A DNA stretch of 64,000 nt. Source: Corynebacterium felinum (GTDB taxonomy: Bacteria > Actinomycetota > Actinomycetes > Mycobacteriales > Mycobacteriaceae). Both the position numbers and the translations under genes were made by a program. Below, one piece after another: positions 46,403 to 55,121 of this stretch. The number at the start of each line of letters is the position of its first letter. The stretch's first letter is position 1. The DNA lies in NCBI RefSeq assembly GCF_030408755.1, contig NZ_CP047209.1:248001-312000 (forward strand). The letters run 5' to 3'. The notes under the pieces are model-generated. The model made no database searches, was not told the DNA's origin, and was given only the letters and a program-made list of their open reading frames with translations.

Positions 46403-46446
46403 TGCATGCGGTGAACGTGAAATCCACACTAAGAAAGGCAGTCCGG

Positions 46447-47046
46447 ATGCGTCGGTGGATGAAATCAGCAGTGGCAGCGGTAGCGGTCTGTAGTTCCGCG
46501 CTGGTTGTTGCTGCCTGCAGTGAAGAGCAAACTGCGGGTAAAGATGCTGTTGCCGTGGGTGGAACATTCCAGTTCCATTCTCCCGGTGGGGAAAAGACAA
46601 TCCACTATGCGGAAGCTGATCGCGCCACAATCGGCCAGATTGCGGGCCCGAGTGTTATTGACGGAAAAGAAATCACGCTTTCCGATTATGAAGGCAAGAT
46701 TGTAGTGCTCAACGCCTGGGGCCAGTGGTGTGGTCCGTGCCGAACTGAGGTTGATGATTTGCAGACAGTCCATGAGCATCTGCACAAGACCGGTGGCACC
46801 GTGTTGGGCATTAATGTGCGCGATAACCAAACCTTGGCCAAAGATTTCATGGAAGATAATGGCTTAACCTACCCAAGCGTGTATGATCCACCCTTTAAAT
46901 CAGCTGCAGCTTTAGGTGGTTTACCTGCATCTGTTGTTCCGACCACCATTGTGTTGGATCAGCAGCATCGTCCTGCTGTGGTGTTCTTGCGTTCGGTGAC
47001 TGATCGTGAGCTTTTGCAGGTTGTTCAAGAATTAGAAAAGAACTAA
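46447..47046 (+). CDS. Membrane-anchored thioredoxin-like lipoprotein (ResA/TlpA type)
   Basis: 199 residues. The start at ATG 46447 has GAAAGG eight bases upstream. The signal peptide ends in VAAC (Cys24 lipid-modified), so the redox domain faces the outside. The thioredoxin fold has NAWGQWCGPCRTEVDDLQ with the WCGPC active site, and the cis-Pro region ASVVPTTIVLD. In system II cytochrome c biogenesis this protein keeps apocytochrome CXXCH cysteines reduced, taking electrons from CcdA, whose gene starts directly at its stop codon. Confidence 0.9.
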   Translation: MRRWMKSAVAAVAVCSSALVVAACSEEQTAGKDAVAVGGTFQFHSPGGEKTIHYAEADRATIGQIAGPSVIDGKEITLSDYEGKIVVLNAWGQWCGPCRTEVDDLQTVHEHLHKTGGTVLGINVRDNQTLAKDFMEDNGLTYPSVYDPPFKSAAALGGLPASVVPTTIVLDQQHRPAVVFLRSVTDRELLQVVQELEKN

Positions 47047-47859
47047 ATGGACGGTATGTATTTGGCACAAAGCCTTGGTGATACCTTCGCTGAGGCTGCC
47101 ACTCATGGGCCACTAGTCTTAGGCATTCTTGCAGCCGCGGTGGCAGGGTTTGTGTCTTTCGCAAGCCCGTGTGTGGTTCCGTTGGTGCCAGGCTACATCA
47201 GCTATCTTGCCAGCATTGTCAGTGCTGATGTGGAGATCGACAGTGTGCACGGGCCGAAGGTCGCTCAAGGTTCGCGACTGCGGGTGGCCGGTGCCGCGAG
47301 TTTGTTTATCCTCGGGTTTACGGTCGTGTTTTTGCTGGCCACGGTTACTGTTTTTGGTGCGATCAGTGCGCTTGCGCTCAATAATGAGTTGTTGATGCGT
47401 ATTGGTGGTGTAGTCACCATTGTGATGGGTGTGGTGTTTGTCGGCTGGGTTCCTATTTTGCAAACGGAACGTCGATTCCATCCCCGCAAGTGGTCTACGT
47501 GGTTGGGTGCGCCGTTGTTGGGCGGGGTTTTTGCCTTGGGGTGGACACCCTGTTTGGGCCCGACTTTGGCTGCGATTGTGTCGGTGTCCGCGGGCACTGA
47601 GGGGATGACAGCGGCACGCGGTGTTGCGCTAATTATTGGTTACTGTTTAGGTTTGGGGCTACCGTTTTTGTTTGTGGCTTTAGGCTCTGCGCAGGCTATG
47701 GTTGGTGTTGGATTCCTCCGGAGGCACTCGCGAACAATCCAAATCTTAGGCGGTATCGCGTTGATAGTGGTCGGTGTCGCATTAGTGACTGGCGTGTGGG
47801 CCGATTTTATTAACTGGATCAGGGTTTTTACCCTCGAATTTGGTACGACGGTTATTTAG
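47047..47859 (+). CDS. ccdA: Cytochrome c biogenesis protein CcdA
   Basis: Six-helix membrane protein of 270 residues that passes electrons from cytoplasmic thioredoxin to the ResA-type protein. The two conserved cysteine motifs are visible: FASPCVVPLVPGYISYLA near residue 40 and LGWTPCLGPTLAAIV near 170. The ATG follows the previous stop without a gap. resB starts 66 bases downstream. Confidence 0.94.
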   Translation: MDGMYLAQSLGDTFAEAATHGPLVLGILAAAVAGFVSFASPCVVPLVPGYISYLASIVSADVEIDSVHGPKVAQGSRLRVAGAASLFILGFTVVFLLATVTVFGAISALALNNELLMRIGGVVTIVMGVVFVGWVPILQTERRFHPRKWSTWLGAPLLGGVFALGWTPCLGPTLAAIVSVSAGTEGMTAARGVALIIGYCLGLGLPFLFVALGSAQAMVGVGFLRRHSRTIQILGGIALIVVGVALVTGVWADFINWIRVFTLEFGTTVI

Positions 47860-47925
47860 GGAACGTCTTGAGTGTGTGTCGCCACTGTGGTGGCACGGGT
47901 GTTTCTGTGAGCGTGAAGGACGTGT

Positions 47926-49536
47926 GTGGCAATCGTGAAATTCCTGCTTAGTCTGCCTAAGAAGGCGTGGCACTGGCTGACGAGTATGCGCACAGCATTA
48001 GCGCTGTTGTTCTTGCTGGCCTTAGGCGCGATCCCTGGTGCGCTGTTGCCGCAGCGTTCGCTGAACGCCGACAACGTTGCTGATTACCTTGCTAATAACG
48101 GCAAAGTGGCGGAAATTTACGACAAACTGCAGTTTTTCGATGTTTTCTCCTCTACCTGGTTTAACGCCATTGCGCTGTTGCTGTTCATCTCCTTGATCGG
48201 CTGCATCCTGCCCCGCAGCGTGGAGCACTACCGTGCTATGAAGCAGCCTCCCGTGCGCGCTCCTAAGAACCTCAAGCGCCTCGCGCTTCATGGTGAAGGT
48301 AGTGTGGAAAAGCCTTTAGCTGAGGTGGAAGCTGAGATTGCTCAGGCTCTGCGTGGCTGGAATGTTGCCAAGTACTCCGCGGCGGAAGATCGCGCTGGGG
48401 TGCGGTCGGTGGCTGCGGAAAAGGGCTATGCGCGTGAGTTTTTCAACTTGATGTTCCACCTTGGTTTGGTGGGTATGCTTGCTGCGATGGCGATTGGGCG
48501 TTTCGTGTATTACGAAGGCCAGGTCATCGTGATTGCTTCTGAGCGGGAAGATGTTAATTCGCAGTTCTGTACGACTGCAACAGCAAACTTCGATTCCTTC
48601 CGCGCGGGCGTGCTTTTCGACGGCACTGGCTTGAACCAGTACTGCATCGAGGCCCATAACTTTAAGGCCGATTATTTGCCTAACGGGCAGGCTGAAAGTT
48701 TCCGCTCGGATATTTCTTATGCCCAAGGTGAGCAGATTTTTGCAGATCCGAAAACGTGGACTCACACCACGTTGAAGGTGAATCATCCGCTGCGAATCGG
48801 TGGGGACCGTGTGTATCTTCAGGGTCACGGTTTCGCGCCAACATTCACCGTGACGTGGCCTAATGGTGAAAGTCGTCGCCAGACGGTGCAGTTTAGGCCC
48901 GATGATCTCACGTTTTTCTTGTCCTCTGGCGTGATGCGCTTCGATCCACCTGCCGGAATGTATCCGGACCTGTTTGAGCGTCGTCAGCAGCAGCTGACTA
49001 TTCAGGGCTTGTTTGCCCCCACCGCTGAGTGGAGTGGTGCGAATAATGAGTTGTTGACCTCCGCCTACCCTGCGCTGCGGGACCCTGCTGTGGCTATCGA
49101 TATTTACCGCGGTGACCATGGCCTTGATGGGGGTAGTTCGCAGAGCATCTTTGCCCTCGACCCGAGCCTGATTCATAGCGGTCAGCTGCAGAAGATTGAG
49201 CGCGTGAATCTCAGCGAAGGGGAGTCGGTGACTTTGGATGACGGCACGAAGGTGACGTTTGAAGGGGCAGAGGAATTTGCCAACTATCAGGTTTCCTATG
49301 ACCCCACACAGCTGTGGGTGTTGATTTTTACGGTGGGTGCTTTGCTCAGCCTGGTGGGTTCTTTGGTGGTGAAACGTCGTCGCATTTGGGTGCGTTACCG
49401 CGAGGTCACTCCGACTGTGACGTTCGTCGAAACTGCAGGTTTGGCTCGCACGGATCGTGCCGGTTGGGGTGAGGAGTACCAGAGGATTCACCGCCGGATT
49501 CTTGCGCTTCCAGAACCTGAGGATGATGACGAATAG
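47926..49536 (+). CDS. resB: Cytochrome c biogenesis protein ResB
   Basis: System II haem-ligation partner of ResC. 536 residues from GTG 47926: an N-terminal amphipathic start, helices near 25-45, 72-90 and 168-185, then a large extracytoplasmic domain (about 190-455) and a last helix (LWVLIFTVGALLSLVGSLVV). MRTALALLFLLALGAIPGAL and LPQRSLNADNVADYLANNG are typical ResB/Ccs1 segments. Strong codon bias gives long spurious antisense frames. A T-tailed terminator follows at 49592-49630. Confidence 0.92.
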   Translation: MAIVKFLLSLPKKAWHWLTSMRTALALLFLLALGAIPGALLPQRSLNADNVADYLANNGKVAEIYDKLQFFDVFSSTWFNAIALLLFISLIGCILPRSVEHYRAMKQPPVRAPKNLKRLALHGEGSVEKPLAEVEAEIAQALRGWNVAKYSAAEDRAGVRSVAAEKGYAREFFNLMFHLGLVGMLAAMAIGRFVYYEGQVIVIASEREDVNSQFCTTATANFDSFRAGVLFDGTGLNQYCIEAHNFKADYLPNGQAESFRSDISYAQGEQIFADPKTWTHTTLKVNHPLRIGGDRVYLQGHGFAPTFTVTWPNGESRRQTVQFRPDDLTFFLSSGVMRFDPPAGMYPDLFERRQQQLTIQGLFAPTAEWSGANNELLTSAYPALRDPAVAIDIYRGDHGLDGGSSQSIFALDPSLIHSGQLQKIERVNLSEGESVTLDDGTKVTFEGAEEFANYQVSYDPTQLWVLIFTVGALLSLVGSLVVKRRRIWVRYREVTPTVTFVETAGLARTDRAGWGEEYQRIHRRILALPEPEDDDE

Positions 49537-49591
49537 CACAAATAGGTTTTATAGAACTTAAGTTGGCTTTCATCCCCATCAGAAGTTTTTG

Positions 49592-49630
49592 CCCTTGGTT
49601 TGTTTAGTGCATAAACCAAGGGTTTCTTTT
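49592..49630 (+). terminator. Terminator-like hairpin between resB and resC
   Basis: CCCTTGGTTT (49592-49601) pairs perfectly with AAACCAAGGG (49613-49622), followed by TTTCTTTT. It implies that resC has its own promoter or is expressed by read-through. Confidence 0.75.
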
Positions 49631-49650
49631 GTGCTTCCACTGGGGGTAAG

Positions 49651-49740
49651 GTGACAGTGATAGAGGCTTTGCGCTACGTGCAAAGTCTGATTGCCTTAGT
49701 GAAATCTGTGTGTGAAGAAGAGGAACCCCTCCCGCCATGA
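49651..49740 (+). CDS. Possible 29-residue leader peptide overlapping the resC start
   Basis: GTG 49651 (or 49657) opens a frame encoding MTVIEALRYVQSLIALVKSV followed by CEEEEPLPP. Its TGA overlaps the resC ATG as ATGA, the pattern of translational coupling. The peptide is amphipathic with an acidic end. No family is known, and coding is suggested by the overlap alone. Confidence 0.35.
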   Translation: MTVIEALRYVQSLIALVKSVCEEEEPLPP

Positions 49741-50753
49741 ATGTAAACCACACGCTTGCGTCCTTTTCGGACACGGCGTTCTTTTCAGCTTTTGTGATCT
49801 ACGCATTGGCGTTGGCGCTTTCGATCGTTTTCTACATCAAGCGCCAGGCAGTTATTGACCTCGAACGCGAAAAAGAGCATCTGTCAGCCCAGCAGCTTGT
49901 TGCTGCGGGTTCTGGTGCTGCGGTGGACGCCGCACCTGAGGGTGAGCATGCTGATGCAGCTGAGTTGGATCGTCGCATTGCTGCAAAGGAAGAATCCGCC
50001 ACCAAGTTTGCTGGCATGACCCAAACCGTGGTGTGGTTGGGCATTATTGTGCATATTTCTTCGGTGATTTTGCGCGGTGTTTCCGCAGGCCGATTCCCCT
50101 TTGGCAATTTGTATGAGTACATCACCGAAATCACCATGTTCACCATGATCGTCGCAGCTTTCTACCTGCAGAAGAAAGAAATGCGCGTGATTTGGCCGTG
50201 GGTGCTTTCCCCAGTGTTAGCGCTGCTGTTTTTGGCGGGTACGAAGCTATATGCCGATACCGCACCCGTGGTTCCGGCGCTGCAGTCTTTCTGGCGCCCC
50301 ATTCACGTTGGTTCTGTTTCTTTGGGTGGTTCCATCGGCATGATTTCCGGCGTGGTGTCGTTGCTCTATGTGCTGCGTATGTGGCAGCCGGTGGGCAAGG
50401 AAAAGGGATTCTTTGGTGCGGTGGCCAAGCCTTTGCCTTCGGCTAAGGTGCTGGATGCCATTGCGTATCGCACTGCGATTGTTACTGTCCCTTTGTTCGG
50501 TCTTGGCATCGTGCTGGGTGCGATTTGGGCGGAAGCTGCGTGGGGTCGTTTCTGGGGTTGGGATCCGAAGGAAACGGTATCGTTTATCACCTGGATCTTG
50601 TATGCGGCGTACCTGCACGCCCGCGCTACTGCTGGTTGGCGTGATTCGAAGGCTGCGTGGATTAACATTTTGGCGCTTGCCGCGATGGTCTTCAACCTGT
50701 TCTTTATCAACCTCGTGGTTTCGGGTCTGCACTCCTATGCCGGACTGAACTAA
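49737..50753 (+). CDS. resC: Cytochrome c biogenesis protein ResC (CcsA/CcsB type)
   Basis: Haem-handling membrane protein that ligates haem to apocytochrome c together with ResB. 338 residues, about eight helices. The haem-binding WWD-type motif is WGRFWGWDPKETVSFITW, with histidines in the flanking helices (VHISSVIL, YLHARAT, GLHSYAGLN). The last 110 bases and the terminator are repeated at 52702-52873 beyond an inserted ATP-grasp gene, but the gene here is complete. Confidence 0.93.
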   Translation: MNVNHTLASFSDTAFFSAFVIYALALALSIVFYIKRQAVIDLEREKEHLSAQQLVAAGSGAAVDAAPEGEHADAAELDRRIAAKEESATKFAGMTQTVVWLGIIVHISSVILRGVSAGRFPFGNLYEYITEITMFTMIVAAFYLQKKEMRVIWPWVLSPVLALLFLAGTKLYADTAPVVPALQSFWRPIHVGSVSLGGSIGMISGVVSLLYVLRMWQPVGKEKGFFGAVAKPLPSAKVLDAIAYRTAIVTVPLFGLGIVLGAIWAEAAWGRFWGWDPKETVSFITWILYAAYLHARATAGWRDSKAAWINILALAAMVFNLFFINLVVSGLHSYAGLN

Positions 50754-50811
50754 GCCTGAGCAACCGAGAGGCCGTCTCTTTTTCTTGCTGCGGTGAGGAA
50801 AAGAGACGGCC
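50641..50811 (+). repeat. Direct repeat copy 1: 3' end of resC plus terminator
   Basis: This stretch recurs at 52702-52873 at roughly 95 percent identity. It includes the last 113 bases of resC, the stop and the GGCCGTCT hairpin. It marks the left border of the ATP-grasp insertion. Confidence 0.9.
50770..50811 (+). terminator. resC terminator
   Basis: GGCCGTCTCTTTT pairs perfectly over 13 bases with AAAAGAGACGGCC, then ATTTT follows. The second, slightly decayed copy is at 52831-52873. Confidence 0.85.
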
Positions 50812-52701
50812 ATTTTGATGCCACGACTTCCACCTGAGCTGCACAATAGTTTGGGATACCCAGTGAGGTTTTCACAGTGGGAAAATGCGTATGAAACGCT
50901 GCCCTGTGGTGATGGGGGTTTTGTCAACATAAAGCACTGTCAACGAGTAACCTTCTGCCCCTAGGTGATCACAGCGCTCATCACAACAGTACTTGCCGTC
51001 CTACACCTCAAACACCATATCCCAGTGAGAAAATCCTGGCGGATTGTGGCTTCCGTCGCACTCCATAAAACGTTAGGATTGCTAACAGAGACCGGTGTTT
51101 TTGGAGGGCTCTCGTCCGGAGCTTCATATGCAGTCGGGGACTAACAAAAAAAGAGTGCATAACACTATTTCTTAGTCCGGACATGGGCTTTAGATATGCG
51201 CCAATACTCGCCGAAACTGTTATACCCACGAGTAATGTCACCTAAACCCTTGTGGATAGACTCTCTTGACCAGCTGGCTCCACCATGGTGTGCATTGGAA
51301 TGGTCGGGACGAGATTTCTGTCCTGAGTGCAAAACAGTGAGTGGAAGTGAGGACACACAATGACTGACCGGAGAATTCTCCTCGCCATTGAAGCCATGTC
51401 TGAAGTGGATGAAATGGCTGTTGCAGCCGATAAGCATGGGTATCAATTACGTGTTTTGGCTGAAGACCCAGCATATTATGACAGTACTCACGCGGAAATC
51501 GTGAAGTTTCCTACCCGCGATCATGAACAATTACATGCTTATGTTGCAGCACGCCGTTCAGAAATTTCGCAAGTATTCAGTGTCACCGATACCTGGGGTG
51601 TAGTTGCATCAAAGATTCGCGATGCGTTTGGTTTCTACCAATTTGGTGATACAACAAAGCTGGAGTTCTTCAGGGATAAGGAAGCTGTCCAATCAGAGCT
51701 CATCGCATTAAAGCTCGCGCAGCCGTCGCAGAGTTGGCCCAAGATTATGAAACTGCGAAGTGGAACGGGCAAGATGGGAGTCCATCTGGTTTCGTCGGAG
51801 GAAGAAGCATCGGCAGTGATAAAGAGCTCGGGCTTTGATGAATCAGATTATGTCAAGCAAGACTTTTATTTAGGGCCTACATACTCAGCTGAAGTGTGGC
51901 GTGACGCCACCTCCGAAATCTTCTTTGGGGTGACCAATCGGATTGTGTCGAAACCACCCTTGTTTACTGAGCGCGTGAAATCTTTCCCGTGGGCTGCGGA
52001 TTCGGTCTGGGAGGAGCGAGTAAAGGCTTGGGTTTTCCGTGTGCTTGATGCGCTAGGTTACGATCTTGGGCTGGCGCATGTGGAGTTCATTGAAACGACC
52101 GCTGGGTTTGAGTTAGTCGAGATAAATCCGAGAATGGCTGGGTCTGTGATCACACCTGGCATTTTAAAAACTACTCATTTCAACCCATACGCTATGGCGG
52201 TACATCAGGCTCTCAACACACAACCCTGCGAAAAGAGTGAAAGGGAAATTTTGTGCGGATTCTCCCATGTCAGCCTTTATGCTTCACGCGTGGGAATCAT
52301 TAAGTCCATTAAGGGGCTGGAGAATATTCATCGGTATCCTGGACAACTGGTTTGTTACCTTCGCGAGATATTGAGGATCGCATTACTGAGGTGGGCACCT
52401 ATCGGTCGCGTATCGGAAACTTGGCGGCTACAGGCGAGACTGCCGCGCTGGCGCAAGATAGAGCAATCTGTGCGTCACAGCTGATTACAGCAGAAATCGC
52501 AGAGGATTAATGGAGAGGGTGTCGATGAAGGGCGAGTGTGCGCGTAGTTGGTCGTGTGCGTCGAACATTCCACAACCTGACTAAAATGTCACAACTCAGG
52601 GTCTAACTTTTCCGGTATTTTGTTGTTGGACTAGGCCACGAATGTGTTTTGCTGGGGATAGTCATAAAGCCACCACTCGTTGGCCAATAGGCACTGTAGG
52701 T
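50812..52701. mobile_element. 1.9-kb accessory insertion between resC repeats
   Basis: This is unique sequence bounded by the two resC-terminator repeats, carrying the frameshifted ATP-grasp gene on the plus strand. No transposase, integrase or terminal inverted repeat is visible, so it looks like a gene cassette exchanged by homologous recombination rather than a transposon. The left 500 bases contain only a short open frame (50965-51144, 59 codons, hydrophobic, no clear ribosome site) that may be a gene remnant. Confidence 0.6.
51360..52510 (+). pseudogene. ATP-grasp ligase, frameshifted near the C-terminus
   Basis: The first frame runs from ATG 51360 (GAGG upstream). Residues 1-333 are a clear ATP-grasp protein: Rossmann-like N-domain, KIMKLRSGTGKMGVHLV (nucleotide loop, about 128-144) and VEFIETTAGFELVEINPRMA (metal-binding E-x-N-P-R, 255-258). 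After Tyr333 the frame continues with an atypical basic tail to 52484. In the -1 frame from CCT 52358 the sequence reads PSRDIEDRITEVGTYRSRIG and on to a TAA at 52510, a natural family ending. One base is therefore missing around 52356-52360. Such enzymes join carboxylates to amines; the product is unknown. A sequencing error or true decay are both possible. Confidence 0.75.
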
Positions 52702-52814
52702 GTGACTCGAAGGCTGCGTGGATTAATATCTTGGCGCTTGCCGCGATGGTCTTCAACCTGTTCTTTATCAACCTGGTGGTTTCGGGTCTGCACTCCTATG
52801 CCGGACTGAACTAA
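52702..52814 (+). pseudogene. resC 3' fragment
   Basis: Encodes the last 36 residues of ResC with an identical protein sequence (DSKAAWINILALAAMV to GLHSYAGLN) and stop, but no 5' part. It is a remnant created when the ATP-grasp segment entered the locus. Confidence 0.85.
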
Positions 52815-52873
52815 GCCTGAGCAACCGAGAGGCCGTCTCTTTTTCCTGCTGCGGTGAGGAAAACAAGACGGCC
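52702..52873 (+). repeat. Direct repeat copy 2: resC tail plus terminator
   Basis: Matches 50641-50811. The coding part differs at four positions (GAT/GAC, AAC/AAT, ATT/ATC, CTC/CTG), all synonymous. The hairpin arm has decayed to GGCCGTCT / AGACGGCC. It closes the insertion on the right. Confidence 0.9.
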
Positions 52874-52893
52874 TTTGTGTTGTGCTCAGGCTT

Positions 52894-53232
52894 CTAAAGT
52901 GCTTCGACGAGTTTATTAATCCGCTGGTACTCGCTTTTAACAATTTCGTAGTAAGCCCATTTGCCCACTTTATGGCGGGTAACCAAATTGGCGTCGGTGA
53001 GCTTTTTCATGTGATGAGTGACAGTCGGAGCTGAGATGTTCAGCGCTTCCGAGAGCTCTACGGCGCACACGGCCTTGTCCTTGTTGTGGGCGATGATCAT
53101 GAGAATCTGCAGGCGGGTAGGGTCACCGAGGACTTTAAAGAGCATTGCGGCGCGCTCAGACCGCTGAGTGCAGGGAAGATCGAGGCTTTGCGGATACGCG
53201 CCTTTGGGAGGAGAAACAGGGGAGGAACGCAT
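52894..53232 (-). CDS. ArsR-family winged-helix transcriptional regulator
   Basis: 112 residues: LFKVLGDPTRLQILMIIAHN is the ArsR family entry helix, CAVELSEALNISAPTVTHHM the HTH, and LVTRHKVGKWAYYEIV the wing. One Cys (KAVCAVEL) lies in the position of the ELCVCDL metal site but without the second Cys, so a canonical alpha-3 metal site is not complete. A perfect TATACT box seven bases before the ATG (minus strand, 53245-53240) indicates a leaderless transcript. Targets are unknown. It lies right of the ATP-grasp insertion and is probably core. Confidence 0.86.
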   Translation of the reverse strand: MRSSPVSPPKGAYPQSLDLPCTQRSERAAMLFKVLGDPTRLQILMIIAHNKDKAVCAVELSEALNISAPTVTHHMKKLTDANLVTRHKVGKWAYYEIVKSEYQRINKLVEAL

Positions 53233-53384
53233 GCCTCAAAGTATAAAGGCAAGGGTAAGCTAAGTAAACTAATGGTGGATAAAACTAACCCCACTTTTGC
53301 CTACATTGAGCCCAAAAGTGGGGAAGAAAACAATCACTGCAGATTCACACAATTTCTTCTGCGGATCTCGCAGAAGGCAGTGTT

Positions 53385-53726
53385 TTAGTTGTTATCGGAT
53401 TCGTCGACGTCCCCAGGGGTTTGGGGTTTTTCAGGAGTGGAGTCCTCGTCTTTCGTATCCGCTGGTTTCTCCGGCTCCGGATTATATTTTTGCTGCGCCC
53501 GTTTAATGCGGGCTTCTTCTTCCAGGGCAGCTTCTTCGCGGGCGCGTCGTTGTTTGAATTGTTGCTTTTCTAGCTCCCATAAGAAGTTCTCATCATCATC
53601 GGGGCCTTTGATGACACCACGGCTGGAAGATTCAATGCTGTTGCGATTCCATGAACGTGGCCCGAATGCCCGCCACACGAGGTAGGCGGCGGCAATGAGC
53701 AGGATCAAGAGGAAAAGTCGTCCCAT
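53385..53726 (-). CDS. Single-span membrane protein with charged tail
   Basis: 113 residues. The first 20 (MGRLFLLILLIAAAYLVWRA) are a membrane anchor, followed by a Glu/Arg coiled-coil-like stretch (about 48-82) and an acidic Pro/Asp-rich end. The family is not known to me. AAAGGTG precedes the ATG. It is divergent from the DUF4229 gene and follows the arsR gene on the same strand, with a 150-base gap. Confidence 0.72.
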   Translation of the reverse strand: MGRLFLLILLIAAAYLVWRAFGPRSWNRNSIESSSRGVIKGPDDDENFLWELEKQQFKQRRAREEAALEEEARIKRAQQKYNPEPEKPADTKDEDSTPEKPQTPGDVDESDNN

Positions 53727-53858
53727 GAAAAAGATTCACCTTTGCTAAAAAACAAGTAGTACGGATTACTGGCAACGCGCTTACTAGTTTAGGCATAAAA
53801 CCGTTTTCATTGTGCAGGTGTTCAAACCGGCCAGCAAAGTGGGGTAGGGTTGGCTAGT

Positions 53859-54182
53859 GTGAGCGAAGAAAACACCAGTTCCCAACCCCCAGTTCGTGAT
53901 CCACACGTGCGTGCCCAAGCAACGAAGAGCCTGTTCTACTATGGCGCGGCGCGTCTTGTGCTATTCCTAGCACTCACTGCGGTCATTCAGCTGTGTGCTA
54001 CCGCGATTGGGGCATATGTGCCTATCTTTATTTCCGCAATGCTGGCCTTGATCGTAGCCATGCCACTGAGCGTTTTTCTGTTCAAGGGGCTACGAGTTCG
54101 TGCCACCATGGCTGTTGCGCAGTGGCACCAGCAACGTAAGGCGTATAAGGAGTGGGTGAAAGCAGAGCTTTCCACGCGCTAG
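53859..54182 (+). CDS. DUF4229 family small membrane protein
   Basis: 107 residues from GTG 53859, with TAGGGT eight bases upstream, so probably leaderless. Two hydrophobic segments (about 26-48 and 52-68) carry LFYYGAARLVLFLALTAVI, typical of actinobacterial DUF4229 proteins encoded beside menA; a basic C-terminal tail follows. The stop codon overlaps the convergent menA stop by four bases. Function is unknown; the conserved place next to menaquinone genes is notable. Confidence 0.78.
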   Translation: MSEENTSSQPPVRDPHVRAQATKSLFYYGAARLVLFLALTAVIQLCATAIGAYVPIFISAMLALIVAMPLSVFLFKGLRVRATMAVAQWHQQRKAYKEWVKAELSTR

Positions 54183-55090
54183 AACTTTAAAGAAAGCACT
54201 AATCCAACGCAGGTGAGAATCGACCAAGCGAGCATAGCTTTGCCGGTGGTTCCCAGCACTGGGATGAGTGCTTTTCCTTTCTCCTGTGCGCGGATAGGTT
54301 TTGCAGCTTTGACAATCAACGGCGCCACAATTAATCCACTAGCGGCGAAGGGTGAATGCACAGCAAAGCTCAGTGAAGCGATCAGCGGGATACTGACGAG
54401 GATGTAGTACAGGATTCGCGTTGCGCGATCACCGAGGCGAACAGCAAGGGTGATTTTTCCGGCTTCCTTATCGGTGGGGATATCACGCAGGTTGTTGACT
54501 AGGTTTACACCGGCAGACATTGCGCCAATGGCACAGGCACCACCAAAGCCGATCCAGGTCAGTGATCCTAGTTGGGAAAACTGTGTGCCTAAAACAGCAA
54601 CGAGACCGAAGAAGATAAACACGGCTACTTCGCCTAATCCGCGGTAGCCGTAGGGGTTTGTGCCACCGGTGTAAAACCAGGCGGCGAGGATGCATACCAC
54701 GCCGACGGCGACAAGCCACCAGGAGCTTAAAATCGCGAGGGTCATGCCCGCGATACCGGCAAGTCCGAAGAATGCGAATGCTGCATATTTCACATGGCTG
54801 GGTCGTGCCAAACCGCTACCTACTAGGCGCAGTGGGCCGGTGCGTTGCTCGTCGGTTCCCCGAATGCCGTCGGAGTAGTCGTTGGCGTAGTTCACGCCCA
54901 CAATGAGCGCCCAGCTGACGATGAGTGCAAGTGCTGCTTTGCCAAGATGCGCCCCGTTGGCAGCGGCTGCTGCGGCGGTGCCCATGATCACTGGGGCTAA
55001 GGCATTGGCCCAGGTGTGAGGACGTGCGCCTTCGTACCATTGGGCAAGGCTTGGGCGTGGAGCAGAAGCGGCTGAGGGCTGAGAATTCAT
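54179..55090 (-). CDS. menA: 1,4-dihydroxy-2-naphthoate polyprenyltransferase
   Basis: Membrane prenyltransferase attaching the isoprenoid tail to dihydroxynaphthoate in menaquinone synthesis. 303 residues from ATG 55090, with TATCCT seven bases upstream (leaderless). Motifs: RPHTWANALAPVIMG, the first Asp-rich site NYANDYSDGIRGTDE, and the second NLRDIPTDKEAGKIT; eight to nine helices. A longer in-frame start at 55162 would overlap menE and is rejected. It ends overlapping the DUF4229 gene. Confidence 0.95.
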   Translation of the reverse strand: MNSQPSAASAPRPSLAQWYEGARPHTWANALAPVIMGTAAAAAANGAHLGKAALALIVSWALIVGVNYANDYSDGIRGTDEQRTGPLRLVGSGLARPSHVKYAAFAFFGLAGIAGMTLAILSSWWLVAVGVVCILAAWFYTGGTNPYGYRGLGEVAVFIFFGLVAVLGTQFSQLGSLTWIGFGGACAIGAMSAGVNLVNNLRDIPTDKEAGKITLAVRLGDRATRILYYILVSIPLIASLSFAVHSPFAASGLIVAPLIVKAAKPIRAQEKGKALIPVLGTTGKAMLAWSILTCVGLVLSLKF

Positions 55091-55121
55091 TGAATTAAGG
55101 ATACTTCCGTAGGTCAAAGGT

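Noticed and set aside
48316..49539. 407-codon frame antisense to resB
   Set aside because: Same cause; no start context, no family features, and resB on the plus strand is clear.
50965..51144. 59-codon hydrophobic frame in the ATP-grasp insertion
   Set aside because: No ribosome site or recognised family; noted only as a possible gene remnant within the insertion entry.
50812..52701. Insertion sequence or prophage remnant
   Set aside because: The segment has no transposase or integrase motif and no terminal inverted repeats; the borders are resC homology instead.
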